From positions 7,163-71,162 of the forward strand of contig DATAUV010000132.1 in the NCBI GenBank assembly GCA_036268075.1: a stretch of DNA of 64,000 bases, read 5' to 3'. Position numbers and translations under genes: made by a program. Below, piece after piece: positions 42,660 through 51,705 of the stretch. Source of the stretch: DATARH01 sp036268075. GTDB taxonomy: Bacteria; Pseudomonadota; Alphaproteobacteria; ATCC43930; CGMCC-115725. The notes under the pieces are model-generated. The model worked only from the letters and a program-made list of their open reading frames with translations. It was not told the origin of the DNA and did not search any database. Position 1 is the stretch's first letter. The number at the start of each line of letters is the position of its first letter.

Positions 42660-44735
42660 CTACCGCCCGACGGCGCCCCTTCCCTGGCCCTGCCCCTGCC
42701 CCTGGCCCTGCCCCTGGCCCTGCCCCTGGCCCTGCCCCTGGCCCTGCTGACCGCCCTGCTCGCGTGGGTTCTCACGCGATCCGGGGTCGGGCAGCGGGAG
42801 ACCGGGCAGCGGCAAGCCCGGCTGCGGCAGACCGGGGTGTGCGCGCTCGCGCGGCACACAGGTGCCGCCCTGCTGGATTTCGTCACCCGGGCACGCGCAT
42901 CCCCCCGCGGCATTCGGCACCAGCGGCAGCTTGCAAATCGTCTCTCGGACGCACTTCCCGTTGATCAGCACCTCACCCTTCTCCGGGCACGCGCATCCCC
43001 CCGTGGGAGTCTGCACCGTCGGCGGCTTGCAGATCGGCTGCTTGACGCACTGCCCACGGATTAGCACTGTCCCGGTTGGGCACACGCACTCGTTCGCAAC
43101 CGGCCCCGGCACCATCGGCGGCTTGCAGCTCGTCTGCGGGACGCACGCTCCGCCGACCAGCACCGATCCGGTCGGGCACACACACCCGGCCGGCCCCGCC
43201 ACCATCGGCAACTGGCACGTCGTCTGCGTGACGCACTCGCCGCCGACCAGCACCGAGCCGGTCGGGCAGACGCACTGGCCCGGAACCGGCCCCGGCACCA
43301 TCGGCGGCTGGCAGAGCTGCCGCGTCGTCACCTTGATGCAGGATTTGTTGTTGGACGGGTCGCTGTCGGTGAGCCCCGAGCCCGCATCGAGCCCGACAAC
43401 CGCGCAGTTCTCCACCGTGCCCGACTGGGTCATCTTGGTCTTGACCAGGATCGGCGGCAGCGACGCGTTGGCGGCGAGCGTGCCGCCCAGCGTGTACGTG
43501 CAGCTCAGCGCCCCCGGCCCTGTCAGCGTCGCGGGCGTGCAGAGCCAGCCCGTTCCGGTCGCGCTGGTCACGGTCATCCCGCCCGGCACGTTGTCGGTCA
43601 CGGTGATGCTGCCGGCGGGATAGGCGAACGCCGCCCCCGCATTCGTCACCGTCAGGTCGAACCAATGCGTTCCCGGCGGCTCGCCGACGGGCATCCTCGC
43701 CTCGGTCTTCGCGATCTTCACATCGACCGGAGTCGGTTTCGGGCAATCCGGCAGCGTCAGCTTGATCTCGCCCGAGCAGCATTCGTCGGTGCCGGGCTTG
43801 CTGCCGCCGCCGATCTTGGTCGCGGTGGCTTCGAGCGTCACCGCCTCGCCGGGGGTCCCGCCGGCCAGGGTCCAGATCGTCGTCGCCGCCCACGGCTGCT
43901 GCGCCGGCGTCACCGTGACGCCCGCCGTCGCCGAGGCCAGCGTGATCTCGCTCCCGGTAAACCCGCCGCCGCTCAGCGTCAGCGTATAGGTGCCGTCGCC
44001 GTTGCACGTGACGGCGACCTTCGTGTCCTGGAGGCAACCCGTCACGACCGGCGGCGGCGGTGGCTTTTTATCGCAGCCGCCAGGGCTCATGCAGAAATTG
44101 TCGTACCCCGCCTCCTCCGACGGGTCCGAGGTCCAGTCGATCGGGATCTGCACCATCGACACGGCCTGGATGATCGTGTTCCAGCTCGCGCTGTAGCCGT
44201 TGCCGGTGGGCGCGATTACCCACTTGCCAGACGCGCTGGCGGGCAGGTTCTGCCCCGCATCGATCAGGTTAATCGGGGCGCAGATGTTCTGCCGCCACGG
44301 GTCGTTCGAGGTCACGGTAAAATTGGCGACGAATGTCGCGTGCAGCGTCGGGCCGCTCCAGATCGTAAAGCTGGGGGTGATCGGCCCCGGCGGCGTCCCC
44401 GACACGAACACCTTGAAGTCGAAGCAGAACTGGCCGCACCCGCCCATCTTGGCGTTCCAGTCGCCGAGGTATTTTTCATCCCTCGAACACGCCGCGGACG
44501 CGCCCGCGGTGTCCCGCAGGTGCAGGTAGTAGTCGCCCGCCCCGCCGATGCTGTTCACATTCGACGTGTCGATGACGATGTTCGGTGCCGCCGGGCAGGC
44601 TTCCCAGCCGCTCAAGCCGGCCGTCCCCTCCCCGAACCGATCGCACATCGGCCCCGATTGGGCCGCGGCCGGCGTGATCGCCGACACAGCCAGCGCGACA
44701 ACGAACGCCAATCCGGCGAGGGCCCTGCGCAGCAT
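42660..44735 (-). CDS. Exported protein with DUF11-like domain and five Cys repeats
   Basis: The 691-residue protein starts with a signal peptide (LAGLAFVVALAVSAITPAAA). An N-terminal domain with several Cys is followed by a bacterial Ig/DUF11-like domain (HWFDLTVTNAGAAFAYPAGS). Five tandem repeats of about 30-35 residues then follow, each with C-x-P, CxCP and CV elements (for example CVCPTGSVLVGGECV). The C-terminus is a low-complexity (Gly-Gln)n tail. This is a surface or secreted protein; the activity is unknown. GGAG precedes the ATG at 44735 by six bases; ATGs at 44765 and 44777 are alternatives. It is in tandem with the upstream 660-residue exported protein. Confidence 0.72.
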   Translation of the reverse strand: MLRRALAGLAFVVALAVSAITPAAAQSGPMCDRFGEGTAGLSGWEACPAAPNIVIDTSNVNSIGGAGDYYLHLRDTAGASAACSRDEKYLGDWNAKMGGCGQFCFDFKVFVSGTPPGPITPSFTIWSGPTLHATFVANFTVTSNDPWRQNICAPINLIDAGQNLPASASGKWVIAPTGNGYSASWNTIIQAVSMVQIPIDWTSDPSEEAGYDNFCMSPGGCDKKPPPPPVVTGCLQDTKVAVTCNGDGTYTLTLSGGGFTGSEITLASATAGVTVTPAQQPWAATTIWTLAGGTPGEAVTLEATATKIGGGSKPGTDECCSGEIKLTLPDCPKPTPVDVKIAKTEARMPVGEPPGTHWFDLTVTNAGAAFAYPAGSITVTDNVPGGMTVTSATGTGWLCTPATLTGPGALSCTYTLGGTLAANASLPPILVKTKMTQSGTVENCAVVGLDAGSGLTDSDPSNNKSCIKVTTRQLCQPPMVPGPVPGQCVCPTGSVLVGGECVTQTTCQLPMVAGPAGCVCPTGSVLVGGACVPQTSCKPPMVPGPVANECVCPTGTVLIRGQCVKQPICKPPTVQTPTGGCACPEKGEVLINGKCVRETICKLPLVPNAAGGCACPGDEIQQGGTCVPRERAHPGLPQPGLPLPGLPLPDPGSRENPREQGGQQGQGQGQGQGQGQGQGQGQGQGRGAVGR
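42678..42750. repeat. 12-base tandem repeat encoding the (Gly-Gln)n tail
   Basis: The unit CCTGGCCCTGCC is repeated about six times with small changes. It encodes Gly-Gln dipeptides on the minus strand. Such tracts change length by slippage, so the number may differ between isolates. Confidence 0.75.
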
Positions 44736-44773
44736 TGTATGCTCCGTTCTTGAGGCTTCGGACATGCGGGTCG

Positions 44774-46756
44774 TCATTTCCGGATCCCGCAGCTAGCTTT
44801 CGGGATCGAGACCTCGATCTTGCTTCGGCAGCAATCGTACGGCTTGCCGCTCGCGGCCGCGGCCGCGTCGAACGCGCAGATGTCGAGGATCGCGGTGGCC
44901 CCCGCCGGTCCGGTCACTGGGATGTTCGCCGGATTGAGCGGGATCGGTCCGCCGGGCACGCTGACCCCGGCGGTTTGCGAGCGCGCGCTGACCGCACTGA
45001 TCCAGGCCGGCCCGGTGACGGCCAGCTTGTAGACCCATTGCCCCGTGGCCGTGTCGCACTCGAACGCCCCCTTGCTGGCAAAGCAGGCTCTCGGCGGTGG
45101 CGGCGGCGGGCAATTCGGCCCGATGCAGCCCGGATTGGGTGGGCCGCCTCCCCCGCCACCTCCTCCACCACCTCCGCCGGACGCACCGCCGCCAACCGCG
45201 CCGGAGCCTCCGGCCGCGGCAACCGCGGTCGAGCCCGCGCAAGGCTGCGCCAGCACCCGCACCCCGCCGATATGGCCGAGCGCGCCGGGGTCGTCGAACC
45301 GGTCGTCGTAGTCGATGAAATAGCTCGTCGCCGGCGGCTCGTTGGCCGGACGCACCAGGTCGACCGGATTGCCCTGCAGCCCATGCACGACCAGCGGACC
45401 GCCCGGATCGAGCTGGCTCTTCCGCGTCGGGTCGTTGCGCAGATTCTGCCCGGTCGTCCACAGCGCCGCTTCGCACGTCCCGGTCGCGAGCGTCCCGTCG
45501 GGCGCATAGCCGTAGCCGAGCGCGACGCCGCCGTCGGTATTGCGGAAATCGCCGGCGAACCCGATCGCGTATTCCTGGGGCGCGGGCTTCCACAGCCCCG
45601 GCGACGGCGGATCGTTCGGCTCCTTCGGCCAAAACCGCAACACCCGCGGCTCACCGGCCTTGGTAAAGGCGGAATAGTCATAGCTGGCGGCGATCGGCGC
45701 GCGCTGCGCCAAGAGCATCGCGCCTTGCCGCGAAAATGCGATGTCAGACACCGCATACGGCCCCGGCTGCGCCGGCACCGCCAGTTCGAGCCGCGCGTCC
45801 GCGCCGAGGCCGCCATCCGGCCGAATGCCCACCGACCAGATTTCCGGCCCCATATTCGCTGCCCCGTTCCCGGTCGAATAGAACAGCCGGTCCGCCCGCA
45901 CCGCGAGCCCCCATACCCGCCGCTCCGGCGGCGCGAAGCCCCAGCCGGCCGGGTTGGTCGCATCGAATTTGGGGCTGGCGATGTTGGGGCGGTTGGCGGC
46001 GCTGAACGCCATCGGCGCCAGCTTCGCGGCGCCGCGCCCGGTGACGCCGTGGTCATACGGCGCACCCGCCTCGCTGCCGTCGGCGATCGCGAAACGATGG
46101 ATCATGCCGGTATGCAGGTCGGAGACGAAAAGCTGCCTGTGCGCGGCATCGTAGGCGAGACCGCCCAGCCCCGTTCCCGGGTTGGGCGTGCCGCCGAGCG
46201 TCACCTCGGCGAACAGCGTCGCCGCGCCGGTCGTGCCGTCGATCTTGTAGACGCTGCCCGGCCCGCCATTCAGATCGAGCCCGAACTGGCCCGCCATCCA
46301 CCCCGCGCCCGGCCCGCCGGTCTTGCGCCGCTCGGGGGTCCCGTTGGCTCCGCGGCGGACGAGGTTCAGCCCAAACGCCGAGGTCGCGGCGAGATAAATG
46401 TTGGGCGGGTTCTGGTCGTCGAGCGCGACGCCGAACACCTGACCGACATCCTTCGCATGAACGTCAAACGTCTTCGGCGCCGCAAACAGCCGTCCGTCCC
46501 AGGGAAAGCCCGGCGTCGTCAAATCGATCACCCGGGCCGACGGCCCGTCGGGATCGATAAAGGTGAGATCGGTCACCGATTTGCCCGGCGGGCGCGGTTG
46601 CGCCGGGTCGGGCGCGATCGTTCCCGAAAACCCGGTAACGACGGCGTCGCCCAACGCTAGATCGGGGCGGCTGCCAGGCTGTTGCGCCCCGGCGCCGGTC
46701 GAATACGCCAAGACAACAGACAATAATGCCAAAAGCGATACGCTGATCTTGGACAT
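44774..46756 (-). CDS. Large exported protein, beta-propeller-like N-terminal part
   Basis: The 660-residue protein has a signal peptide (ISVSLLALLSVVLAYSTGAGA). Residues about 30-440 show repeated short segments with D-x-x-N-P and G-LAYD motifs (GLGGLAYDAAHRQLFVSDL) that resemble a beta-propeller, then a low-complexity Gly run (about 12 G) and a Pro run before a Cys-containing C-terminal domain (RACFASKGAFECDTATGQW, and DCCRSKIEVSIPKASCG). The function is unknown. It ends 39 bases upstream of the next gene, so the two are one operon and may form a surface complex. Confidence 0.72.
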   Translation of the reverse strand: MSKISVSLLALLSVVLAYSTGAGAQQPGSRPDLALGDAVVTGFSGTIAPDPAQPRPPGKSVTDLTFIDPDGPSARVIDLTTPGFPWDGRLFAAPKTFDVHAKDVGQVFGVALDDQNPPNIYLAATSAFGLNLVRRGANGTPERRKTGGPGAGWMAGQFGLDLNGGPGSVYKIDGTTGAATLFAEVTLGGTPNPGTGLGGLAYDAAHRQLFVSDLHTGMIHRFAIADGSEAGAPYDHGVTGRGAAKLAPMAFSAANRPNIASPKFDATNPAGWGFAPPERRVWGLAVRADRLFYSTGNGAANMGPEIWSVGIRPDGGLGADARLELAVPAQPGPYAVSDIAFSRQGAMLLAQRAPIAASYDYSAFTKAGEPRVLRFWPKEPNDPPSPGLWKPAPQEYAIGFAGDFRNTDGGVALGYGYAPDGTLATGTCEAALWTTGQNLRNDPTRKSQLDPGGPLVVHGLQGNPVDLVRPANEPPATSYFIDYDDRFDDPGALGHIGGVRVLAQPCAGSTAVAAAGGSGAVGGGASGGGGGGGGGGGGPPNPGCIGPNCPPPPPPRACFASKGAFECDTATGQWVYKLAVTGPAWISAVSARSQTAGVSVPGGPIPLNPANIPVTGPAGATAILDICAFDAAAAASGKPYDCCRSKIEVSIPKASCGIRK

Positions 46757-47247
46757 GACGCCTCTAACTCCGGTCCCGCTTGCGGTAGAGTTCGGTTCAC
46801 CACGGCAACTTCGGCGAATGTGTTAGGCGCCATCCGGCGATGGCTAAAACTCGGGCTGATAAGCTCAATCGCGTCGCAAAGTTCTTCAGTTTCAATGGTC
46901 AATCTGACGTGTTGATGCCTCTTAAGCGTCGAGCACAGCGAAAGATAGATCGCCAATTTGGATAGTTCACGATTACCGGCGCAGCAATGTCAAGCGCCGT
47001 CACCACTGGCCCGAGCCTCGCCACCAGCCGCCGCGTCTTTAATTCCGCGCGGCGATGGATCACTGCCCGACCTGATTGCATCTTAGGACGGGGCGAAAGC
47101 GTTTATCCCCTCACAGGCGATTTTTTTACTTTTTATTTACGCCGACGGTTTCAGCGGCAATCTCGCACCGACGTCCGTTGAGCGTCCTTCGTGCTGCGCA
47201 CCTGCGATGACCATAGTAGAGTCGCGAAAGACCAGCCGAGGCCAGCA
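46757..47247. other. 491-base intergenic stretch without a supported gene
   Basis: This separates two divergent transcription units (the exported-protein pair to the left and the SnoaL-like gene to the right). It is less GC-rich than the genes around it and has a TTTTTTTACTTTTTATTTA tract at about 47118-47137. Short frames exist on both strands but none has a ribosome binding site or recognisable motif. Both promoters are expected here. Confidence 0.5.
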
Positions 47248-47730
47248 ATGCCCGATTTCCCCGCCCTGCTCGACCGCTTCGCCGCCGCAATCGTCACCGA
47301 CGACGGCCAGGGCCTCGCCGCGCTCTTCACCGAGGACGGCACCTACGACGATGGCTTCTTCGGCGCCCACACCGGCCGCCCCGCCATCGCCGCGATGCTC
47401 CGGCGCTTCCACGACACCGGCCGCGACTACCGCTGGGACTGGTCCGATCCCCTGACCGACGGCCGCACCGCCTATGCACGCTGGCGCTTCAGCTACGCCT
47501 CGCGCCTGCCGGGCTGCGAGGGCAAGCCGGTGATGTTCGAAGGCATCAGCCGCTTCCTCTTCCGCGGCGACCTCATCGCCCACTACGCCGAAGCCTTCGA
47601 CCGCGGTGTCGCCCTCGTCCAGCTCGCCATGCCCTCCGACCGCATCGCCCGCATCCTTGAAAAAGCCGCCGCCGAGCAGAACGCCACACGAGAGGCTCGC
47701 GCACACCTCGACCGGTTCAAGACCGGCTAA
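47248..47730 (+). CDS. SnoaL/NTF2-like fold protein
   Basis: The 160-residue protein is in the nuclear transport factor 2 superfamily, with FAAAIVTDDGQGLAALFTED at the start (the typical helix-strand entry), GRPAIAAMLRRFHDTG, and FEGISRFLFRGDLIAHYAE. Members include polyketide cyclases, steroid isomerases and dehydratases. No specific reaction can be assigned. The ATG at 47248 is chosen; it precedes the nitroreductase gene by 40 bases in the same direction. Confidence 0.75.
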   Translation: MPDFPALLDRFAAAIVTDDGQGLAALFTEDGTYDDGFFGAHTGRPAIAAMLRRFHDTGRDYRWDWSDPLTDGRTAYARWRFSYASRLPGCEGKPVMFEGISRFLFRGDLIAHYAEAFDRGVALVQLAMPSDRIARILEKAAAEQNATREARAHLDRFKTG

Positions 47731-47769
47731 CCCCGCCCGGCGCGCCTCGATACTTTCCCGGAGAATGGA

Positions 47770-48414
47770 ATGACGGACCAAATCCACGATCTGTTCGAAA
47801 TCATGGCGACGACCCGCTCGATGCGGCGCTTGAAGCCGGATCCCATCCCCGACGCCCTCATCCACAAAATCCTCGAGGCCGGCGTGTCGGCGCCGTCAGG
47901 CGGCAACATGCAGCGGTGGCGTTTCCTCGTCGTTCGCGACCGATCGGTCAAACAGACGGTCGGCGCCTACTACAAGCGCGCCTGGGACGAGGTCGTGAGC
48001 CCGCGCTATCGCGCCGGCACGCCCGCGCCCGGCACCAGCCCCGAGCGGTTCGCGCGGATGCTGGACGCGGCGCAATACCTCGCCGACCACATCCACGAGG
48101 CGCCGCTGTGGATCGTGCCGTGCATGGAAGGCGCCAACCCGGCCCGCACCGCCGGCTCGTCGATCTACCCGGCGGTGCAGAACATGCTCCTGGCCGCGCG
48201 GGCGCTCGGCCTCGGCGCGACGCTGACGACGCTCTACCTCAATCTCGAGGCGGAGGTGGAGGCGGCGCTCGGCCTGCCTCCCGACGTGCATTCCTATGCC
48301 CTGCTGCCGATCGGCTACCCGATGGGCCGCTTCGGCCCGGTCCGCCGCGTCCCGCTCGCGGAGATCGTCTACGAAGACCGTTGGGGTCGGGCTTTTCGGC
48401 AGACAACGCCCTGA
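47770..48414 (+). CDS. Nitroreductase family flavoprotein
   Basis: This 214-residue FMN-dependent oxidoreductase has the phosphate-binding RSMRRLKPDPIPDALI (Arg-rich start), SAPSGGNMQRWRFLVV for FMN binding and YPAVQNMLLAARALGLG near the C-terminal half. Typical reactions are reduction of nitro groups or enone reduction with NAD(P)H. The substrate is unknown. It follows the SnoaL-like gene and precedes a convergent luciferase-like gene. Confidence 0.88.
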   Translation: MTDQIHDLFEIMATTRSMRRLKPDPIPDALIHKILEAGVSAPSGGNMQRWRFLVVRDRSVKQTVGAYYKRAWDEVVSPRYRAGTPAPGTSPERFARMLDAAQYLADHIHEAPLWIVPCMEGANPARTAGSSIYPAVQNMLLAARALGLGATLTTLYLNLEAEVEAALGLPPDVHSYALLPIGYPMGRFGPVRRVPLAEIVYEDRWGRAFRQTTP

Positions 48415-48498
48415 TGTTCCGCGGCCACGAGCCGCCGCGGAACGCCTCACGTAAGTACAAACCTGCGCTTGTGGCGGACGATGCCGGCCGCGAGAGGC

Positions 48499-49689
48499 CT
48501 ACCAGGCCTCCCGCCCGCGCACCGGCCGCGCCGTCTCGGCCACCTTCTGCTCCGCCTCGTGCTTGTCGAACATGGCCTTCGCGGCGGCATTGCGCTTCGC
48601 CCCGAATTCGGCCCGGTTGTCGCCGCACCATTCATACGACGCCGCTCGCGGCCGGTTCTGCTTCGAGAAATGCGGCATCACATACCGGGCATAGAGCTCG
48701 TACGACCGCTTGGTCGCCTCGAAATCGGCCCAGTTATGCGCCTGGTGCAGAAACGCGCCAAACTCGCCCTGCTTGGCCTGCAGCCGCTCGATCAGCGCGA
48801 TCGCGTCGTCCGGCGTCCCGCACACCCCGAACTTGTTGTCGATAAACCACTCCAGCGGGTCCTGCCCCGCCGGCACGATAAACCGCGGCTGGTTGTTGTT
48901 GAGGTAGCCGAGATACCGCTCGAACCCCCATTTCGCGTTCTTGAACGCCTGCTCGCGGGTCTCGGCGATGTGCATGGGGCCGACGAGGCGGAGCTGGTTC
49001 GCATCCATCGTCCGCCCCTCTTCGGCGGCGAGGTCGCACGCGATCTTCCAGTTCGAGCCGAGCGCGTCATACCCGAACGGGTTGGTCGCCGCGACGCAGA
49101 TCATGCTGAGCCCGTATTTCCCGGCGAGCCGCCCGCCCGACGGCGTCACCGCGCTGACGACGGCCACCTCGGGCCGGGGCTTCGTGTACGGCAGCAGATG
49201 CAGCCGGCACCCCTCCATCGTGTACCAGTCGGTCTTCTCGGTGATGGTCTCGCCGTTGAAGAGGCGCAGGATCGCGTCGAGCGACTGGGCCATGCGGTCG
49301 CGCTGGGTCATCGGGTCGATGCCCATCATGATCGCGTCCGACGCCAACAGCCCCGGCCCCGCGCCGAACATCACCCGCCCGCGCGTCATGTGGTCGAGCT
49401 GGACGATCCGGTCCGCGATCATCATCGGGTGGTGATAGGGCAGCGAGACGACCCCGGTGCCGAACTTGATGTGCCGCGTCCGCTCGGCGGCGAAGGCGAT
49501 AAAAATCTCCGGCGACGAGATGATCTCGTACCCCGCCGAATGGTGCTCGCCGATCCACGCCTCCTGAAACCCGAGCTTGTCGAGCCACACCATCAGGTCG
49601 AGGTCGCGTTCGAGGCATTGCGTCGGGTCCTCCTCGTTCGGATGGAACGGCGGCAGGAAAATCCCGTGGCGCAGGTTGATCTCGCTCAT
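48499..49689 (-). CDS. LLM class flavin-dependent oxidoreductase (1)
   Basis: The 396-residue protein belongs to the bacterial luciferase family of flavin-dependent monooxygenases. Recognisable segments are GIFLPPFHPNEEDPTQCLER, AWIGEHHSAGYEI, KFGTGVVSLPYHHPMM and RVMFGAGPGLLASDA. AAGGAGG precedes the ATG at 49689 by seven bases. It is transcribed alone, leftwards. Such enzymes hydroxylate or cleave a substrate with reduced flavin supplied by a reductase; the two other members at 53888 and 59625 are different paralogues. Confidence 0.88.
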   Translation of the reverse strand: MSEINLRHGIFLPPFHPNEEDPTQCLERDLDLMVWLDKLGFQEAWIGEHHSAGYEIISSPEIFIAFAAERTRHIKFGTGVVSLPYHHPMMIADRIVQLDHMTRGRVMFGAGPGLLASDAIMMGIDPMTQRDRMAQSLDAILRLFNGETITEKTDWYTMEGCRLHLLPYTKPRPEVAVVSAVTPSGGRLAGKYGLSMICVAATNPFGYDALGSNWKIACDLAAEEGRTMDANQLRLVGPMHIAETREQAFKNAKWGFERYLGYLNNNQPRFIVPAGQDPLEWFIDNKFGVCGTPDDAIALIERLQAKQGEFGAFLHQAHNWADFEATKRSYELYARYVMPHFSKQNRPRAASYEWCGDNRAEFGAKRNAAAKAMFDKHEAEQKVAETARPVRGREAW

Positions 49690-49711
49690 CGCAAAGCCTC
49701 CTTGATCTCTC

Positions 49712-49806
49712 CGGCTGTCGTTGCGAGGAGCCGAAGGCGACGCGGCAATCCCCCTCCGACTAGCCTCCTGCGGATGGGGATTGCCGCGTCGCTCCGCTCC
49801 TCGCAA
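49712..49806. repeat. Dispersed palindrome (TTGCGAGGAGC family)
   Basis: The left arm TTGCGAGGAGCCGAAGGCGA with CGCGGCAATCCC and the right arm GGGATTGCCGCG then TCGCTCCGCTCCTCGCAA form a long imperfect inverted repeat between two divergent genes. Elements of this type are widespread between genes in GC-rich alphaproteobacteria. Confidence 0.75.
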
Positions 49807-49929
49807 CCGACACGACGGAATCAGCTATGCGATGCTACCTAGTTTCCCCAGCGTGGAAAACATTTCAGCCCGCAACCCTCACGCGCCATATTGCGGTGCC
49901 GCAACGCGCCCGAGGAGCCTGTTTTCGCC

Positions 49930-50841
49930 ATGAGCCTATCGCCCCAAGAATATCGCGAGCACCTGGAAGCAACCTCCGTGCGCGCCGGCTTCACCTTTCC
50001 CGGCGTGGTTTTGCCGGAAAGCCACGAGTTCCGCCTCGGCGAGATGCGCTTCCACTACCTTGACTGGGGCAACAAGAATTTGCCGACGATCGTGTTCCTG
50101 CACGGCGGCGCGCTCAACGCCCACACCTGGGACCTAGTCTGCCTCGCGCTGCGCGACGACTACCGCTGCGTCGCCTTTGACCAGCGCGGCCACGGCGACA
50201 GCGACTGGTCGGCCGATGCCGACTACACGATGTCCGCCCAACTCGCCGACACCAAGGGTTTCGTCGACCATCTCGGCCTCGACAAGTTCATCCTCGCCGG
50301 GATGTCGCTCGGCGCGATCAACTCGCTCAACTTCGCGATCAACTATCCCGAGATGCTGTCGAACCTCGTCATCATCGACGCCGGCCCCGAGATGCGCCGG
50401 CCCGGGTCTAGCCGCATCCGCGACTTCGTCAACGGCGTCGCCGAGACCGTGACGATCGAGGGCATCATCGCAAAGGCGCTGGAGTTCAACCCTCGCCGCG
50501 ACCCGAAGATCCTCCGCCGCAGCTTGATGCACGCGCTGCGCCAGCAGCCCGACGGCACCTGGAAGTGGAAATACGACCGCCGCCGCTTTCAGGTGCTCGA
50601 CCAGGAAGCGCACCGCGCCGAGCGCGCCGCCCTCGCCGACGGCCTCAACCGCGTCACCTGCCCGACCCTCGTCGTCCGCGGCGGCGAAAGCGACGTCTTC
50701 GCCGAGGAAGACGGCATCAGCCTCGCCCAGCGTCTCCCCGACGGCAAATTCGTCACCATCCCCCGCGCCGGCCACACGGTCCAAGGCGACAACCCGAAGG
50801 ATTTGGTCGCCGAACTCCGCCGCTTCCTGCAGGCGAACTGA
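49930..50841 (+). CDS. Alpha/beta hydrolase
   Basis: The 303-residue protein has the alpha/beta hydrolase core: oxyanion segment VFLHGGALNAHTW, nucleophile elbow LAGMSLGAINS, acid residue region VVRGGESDVFAEED and catalytic His in IPRAGHTVQGD. It could hydrolyse an ester, amide or C-C bond, and in the neighbourhood of a ring-cleavage dioxygenase the C-C hydrolase type is attractive but unproven. It is read rightwards from ATG 49930. Confidence 0.88.
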   Translation: MSLSPQEYREHLEATSVRAGFTFPGVVLPESHEFRLGEMRFHYLDWGNKNLPTIVFLHGGALNAHTWDLVCLALRDDYRCVAFDQRGHGDSDWSADADYTMSAQLADTKGFVDHLGLDKFILAGMSLGAINSLNFAINYPEMLSNLVIIDAGPEMRRPGSSRIRDFVNGVAETVTIEGIIAKALEFNPRRDPKILRRSLMHALRQQPDGTWKWKYDRRRFQVLDQEAHRAERAALADGLNRVTCPTLVVRGGESDVFAEEDGISLAQRLPDGKFVTIPRAGHTVQGDNPKDLVAELRRFLQAN

Positions 50842-50873
50842 CCGGCAGGCGCAAATCCGTCGAGAGAGTAAAA

Positions 50874-50924
50874 TTCCCGATTTGGGAAATCGAGACTTTC
50901 CCCGATCTGGGAAGTGACTATATT
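50874..50924 (+). promoter_or_regulatory. higBA promoter with two operator palindromes
   Basis: Two palindromes of the TTCCC-N5/6-GGGAA type occur (50874-50888 and 50898-50913), 24 bases apart. A TATATT sequence (50919-50924), just downstream, is a plausible -10 box. HigA-type antitoxins normally bind such pairs and repress their own promoter. higB starts seven bases after the -10 box, so the leader may be very short. Confidence 0.65.
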
Positions 50925-50930
50925 GTCTCG

Positions 50931-51233
50931 ATGCAGGTGGTCGCGCTCCGCACCTTGAAACTGTTCTGGGCGCGCCACCCGCAGGCGGAAAGTCCGCTGC
51001 GCACCTGGCACAGCATAGTTTCCGCGGCGGAGTGGGCCGGGCCGTCGGATGTCAGAACTCAATTCGGTTCGGCGGATTTTGTCGCGGACAATCGGGTCAT
51101 CTTCAATATCGGAGGCAATAAATTCCGCCTCATCGCCCATGTTTCCTATGAATACAAGGCGGTCCTCGTGAAATTCATCGGTACGCACGCCGAATACGAC
51201 GCGATCGATCCTTCCAGCCATGGCCTAGCGTGA
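50931..51233 (+). CDS. higB: HigB-family mRNA interferase toxin
   Basis: The 100-residue protein has the HigB toxin pattern: VVALRTLKLFWARHPQAES at the start, WAGPSDVRTQFGSADFV, and the C-terminal RLIAHVSYEYKAVLVKFIGT block with HAEYDAID. Members cleave mRNA in the ribosome. Toxin-first gene order with higA starting seven bases after the stop is the usual layout of this family. GC content is lower than in neighbouring genes. Confidence 0.88.
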   Translation: MQVVALRTLKLFWARHPQAESPLRTWHSIVSAAEWAGPSDVRTQFGSADFVADNRVIFNIGGNKFRLIAHVSYEYKAVLVKFIGTHAEYDAIDPSSHGLA

Positions 51234-51240
51234 GGTTGCC

Positions 51241-51603
51241 ATGACCGAGCTTCGTCCGATCCATTGCGAAGCCGACTACGATGCGGCGCTGGCGGAAATC
51301 GACACGTATTTCGCCAACGAGCCAAAGCGCGGTAGCCCCGAGGGCGATCGCTTCGAGATTCTGCTCGCTCTGGTTGGTGCCTACGAAAAGGTGCATTGGC
51401 GAATAGAACCGCCGAGCGCGATCGACGCCATCCGAGAAGTGATGGCGCTAAAGGGCTATACGCAAAAGGACCTCGGCGAGCTTCTCGGGTCGCCGTCGAG
51501 AGCCTCGGAACTTCTGAGTCTCAAGCGCCCGTTGAACATGGAGCAGGCCTACAAACTCCATGAGGCCTGGCAGGTGCCGGCCGAGTGCCTGCTGGCGCGC
51601 TAG
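51241..51603 (+). CDS. higA: HigA-family antitoxin
   Basis: The 120-residue protein has an N-terminal helical part (HCEADYDAALAEIDTYF) and a C-terminal helix-turn-helix (AIREVMALKGYTQKDLGELL, then GSPSRASELLSLKRPL). It should neutralise HigB and repress the operon by binding the two palindromes upstream of higB. It ends 46 bases before the next convergent toxin gene. Confidence 0.88.
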   Translation: MTELRPIHCEADYDAALAEIDTYFANEPKRGSPEGDRFEILLALVGAYEKVHWRIEPPSAIDAIREVMALKGYTQKDLGELLGSPSRASELLSLKRPLNMEQAYKLHEAWQVPAECLLAR

Positions 51604-51614
51604 ACTAGCTCGCT

Positions 51615-51705
51615 ACGCTCGCCCCTCACCCGCTTCGCTGCGCTCGGCACTACGCCCCGCACTGAGGGAGAGAGTGGCGCGCGAGGCGTGACGGGTGAGG
51701 GCGGC
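51615..51705. repeat. Dispersed GC-rich palindrome at the ParE 3' end
   Basis: This copy of the CCCCTCACCCG/GGGTGAGGG family lies between higA and the ParE-type toxin. Its arms CGCCCCTCACCC and GGGTGAGGGCG are inverted. The toxin frame runs into it, so the last about 18 codons of that gene are repeat-derived. Confidence 0.65.

Noticed and set aside
42678..42750. Regularly repeated DNA that at first looks like a CRISPR array
   Set aside because: The units are 12 bases and directly adjacent with no spacers, and they encode Gly-Gln in a long open frame. It is a simple tandem repeat.
47137..47865. Leftward 242-codon frame overlapping the SnoaL-like and nitroreductase genes
   Set aside because: It is antisense to two genes with clear family motifs and proper starts, and its Gly/Val/Glu-rich composition is typical of the opposite frame in GC-rich DNA.
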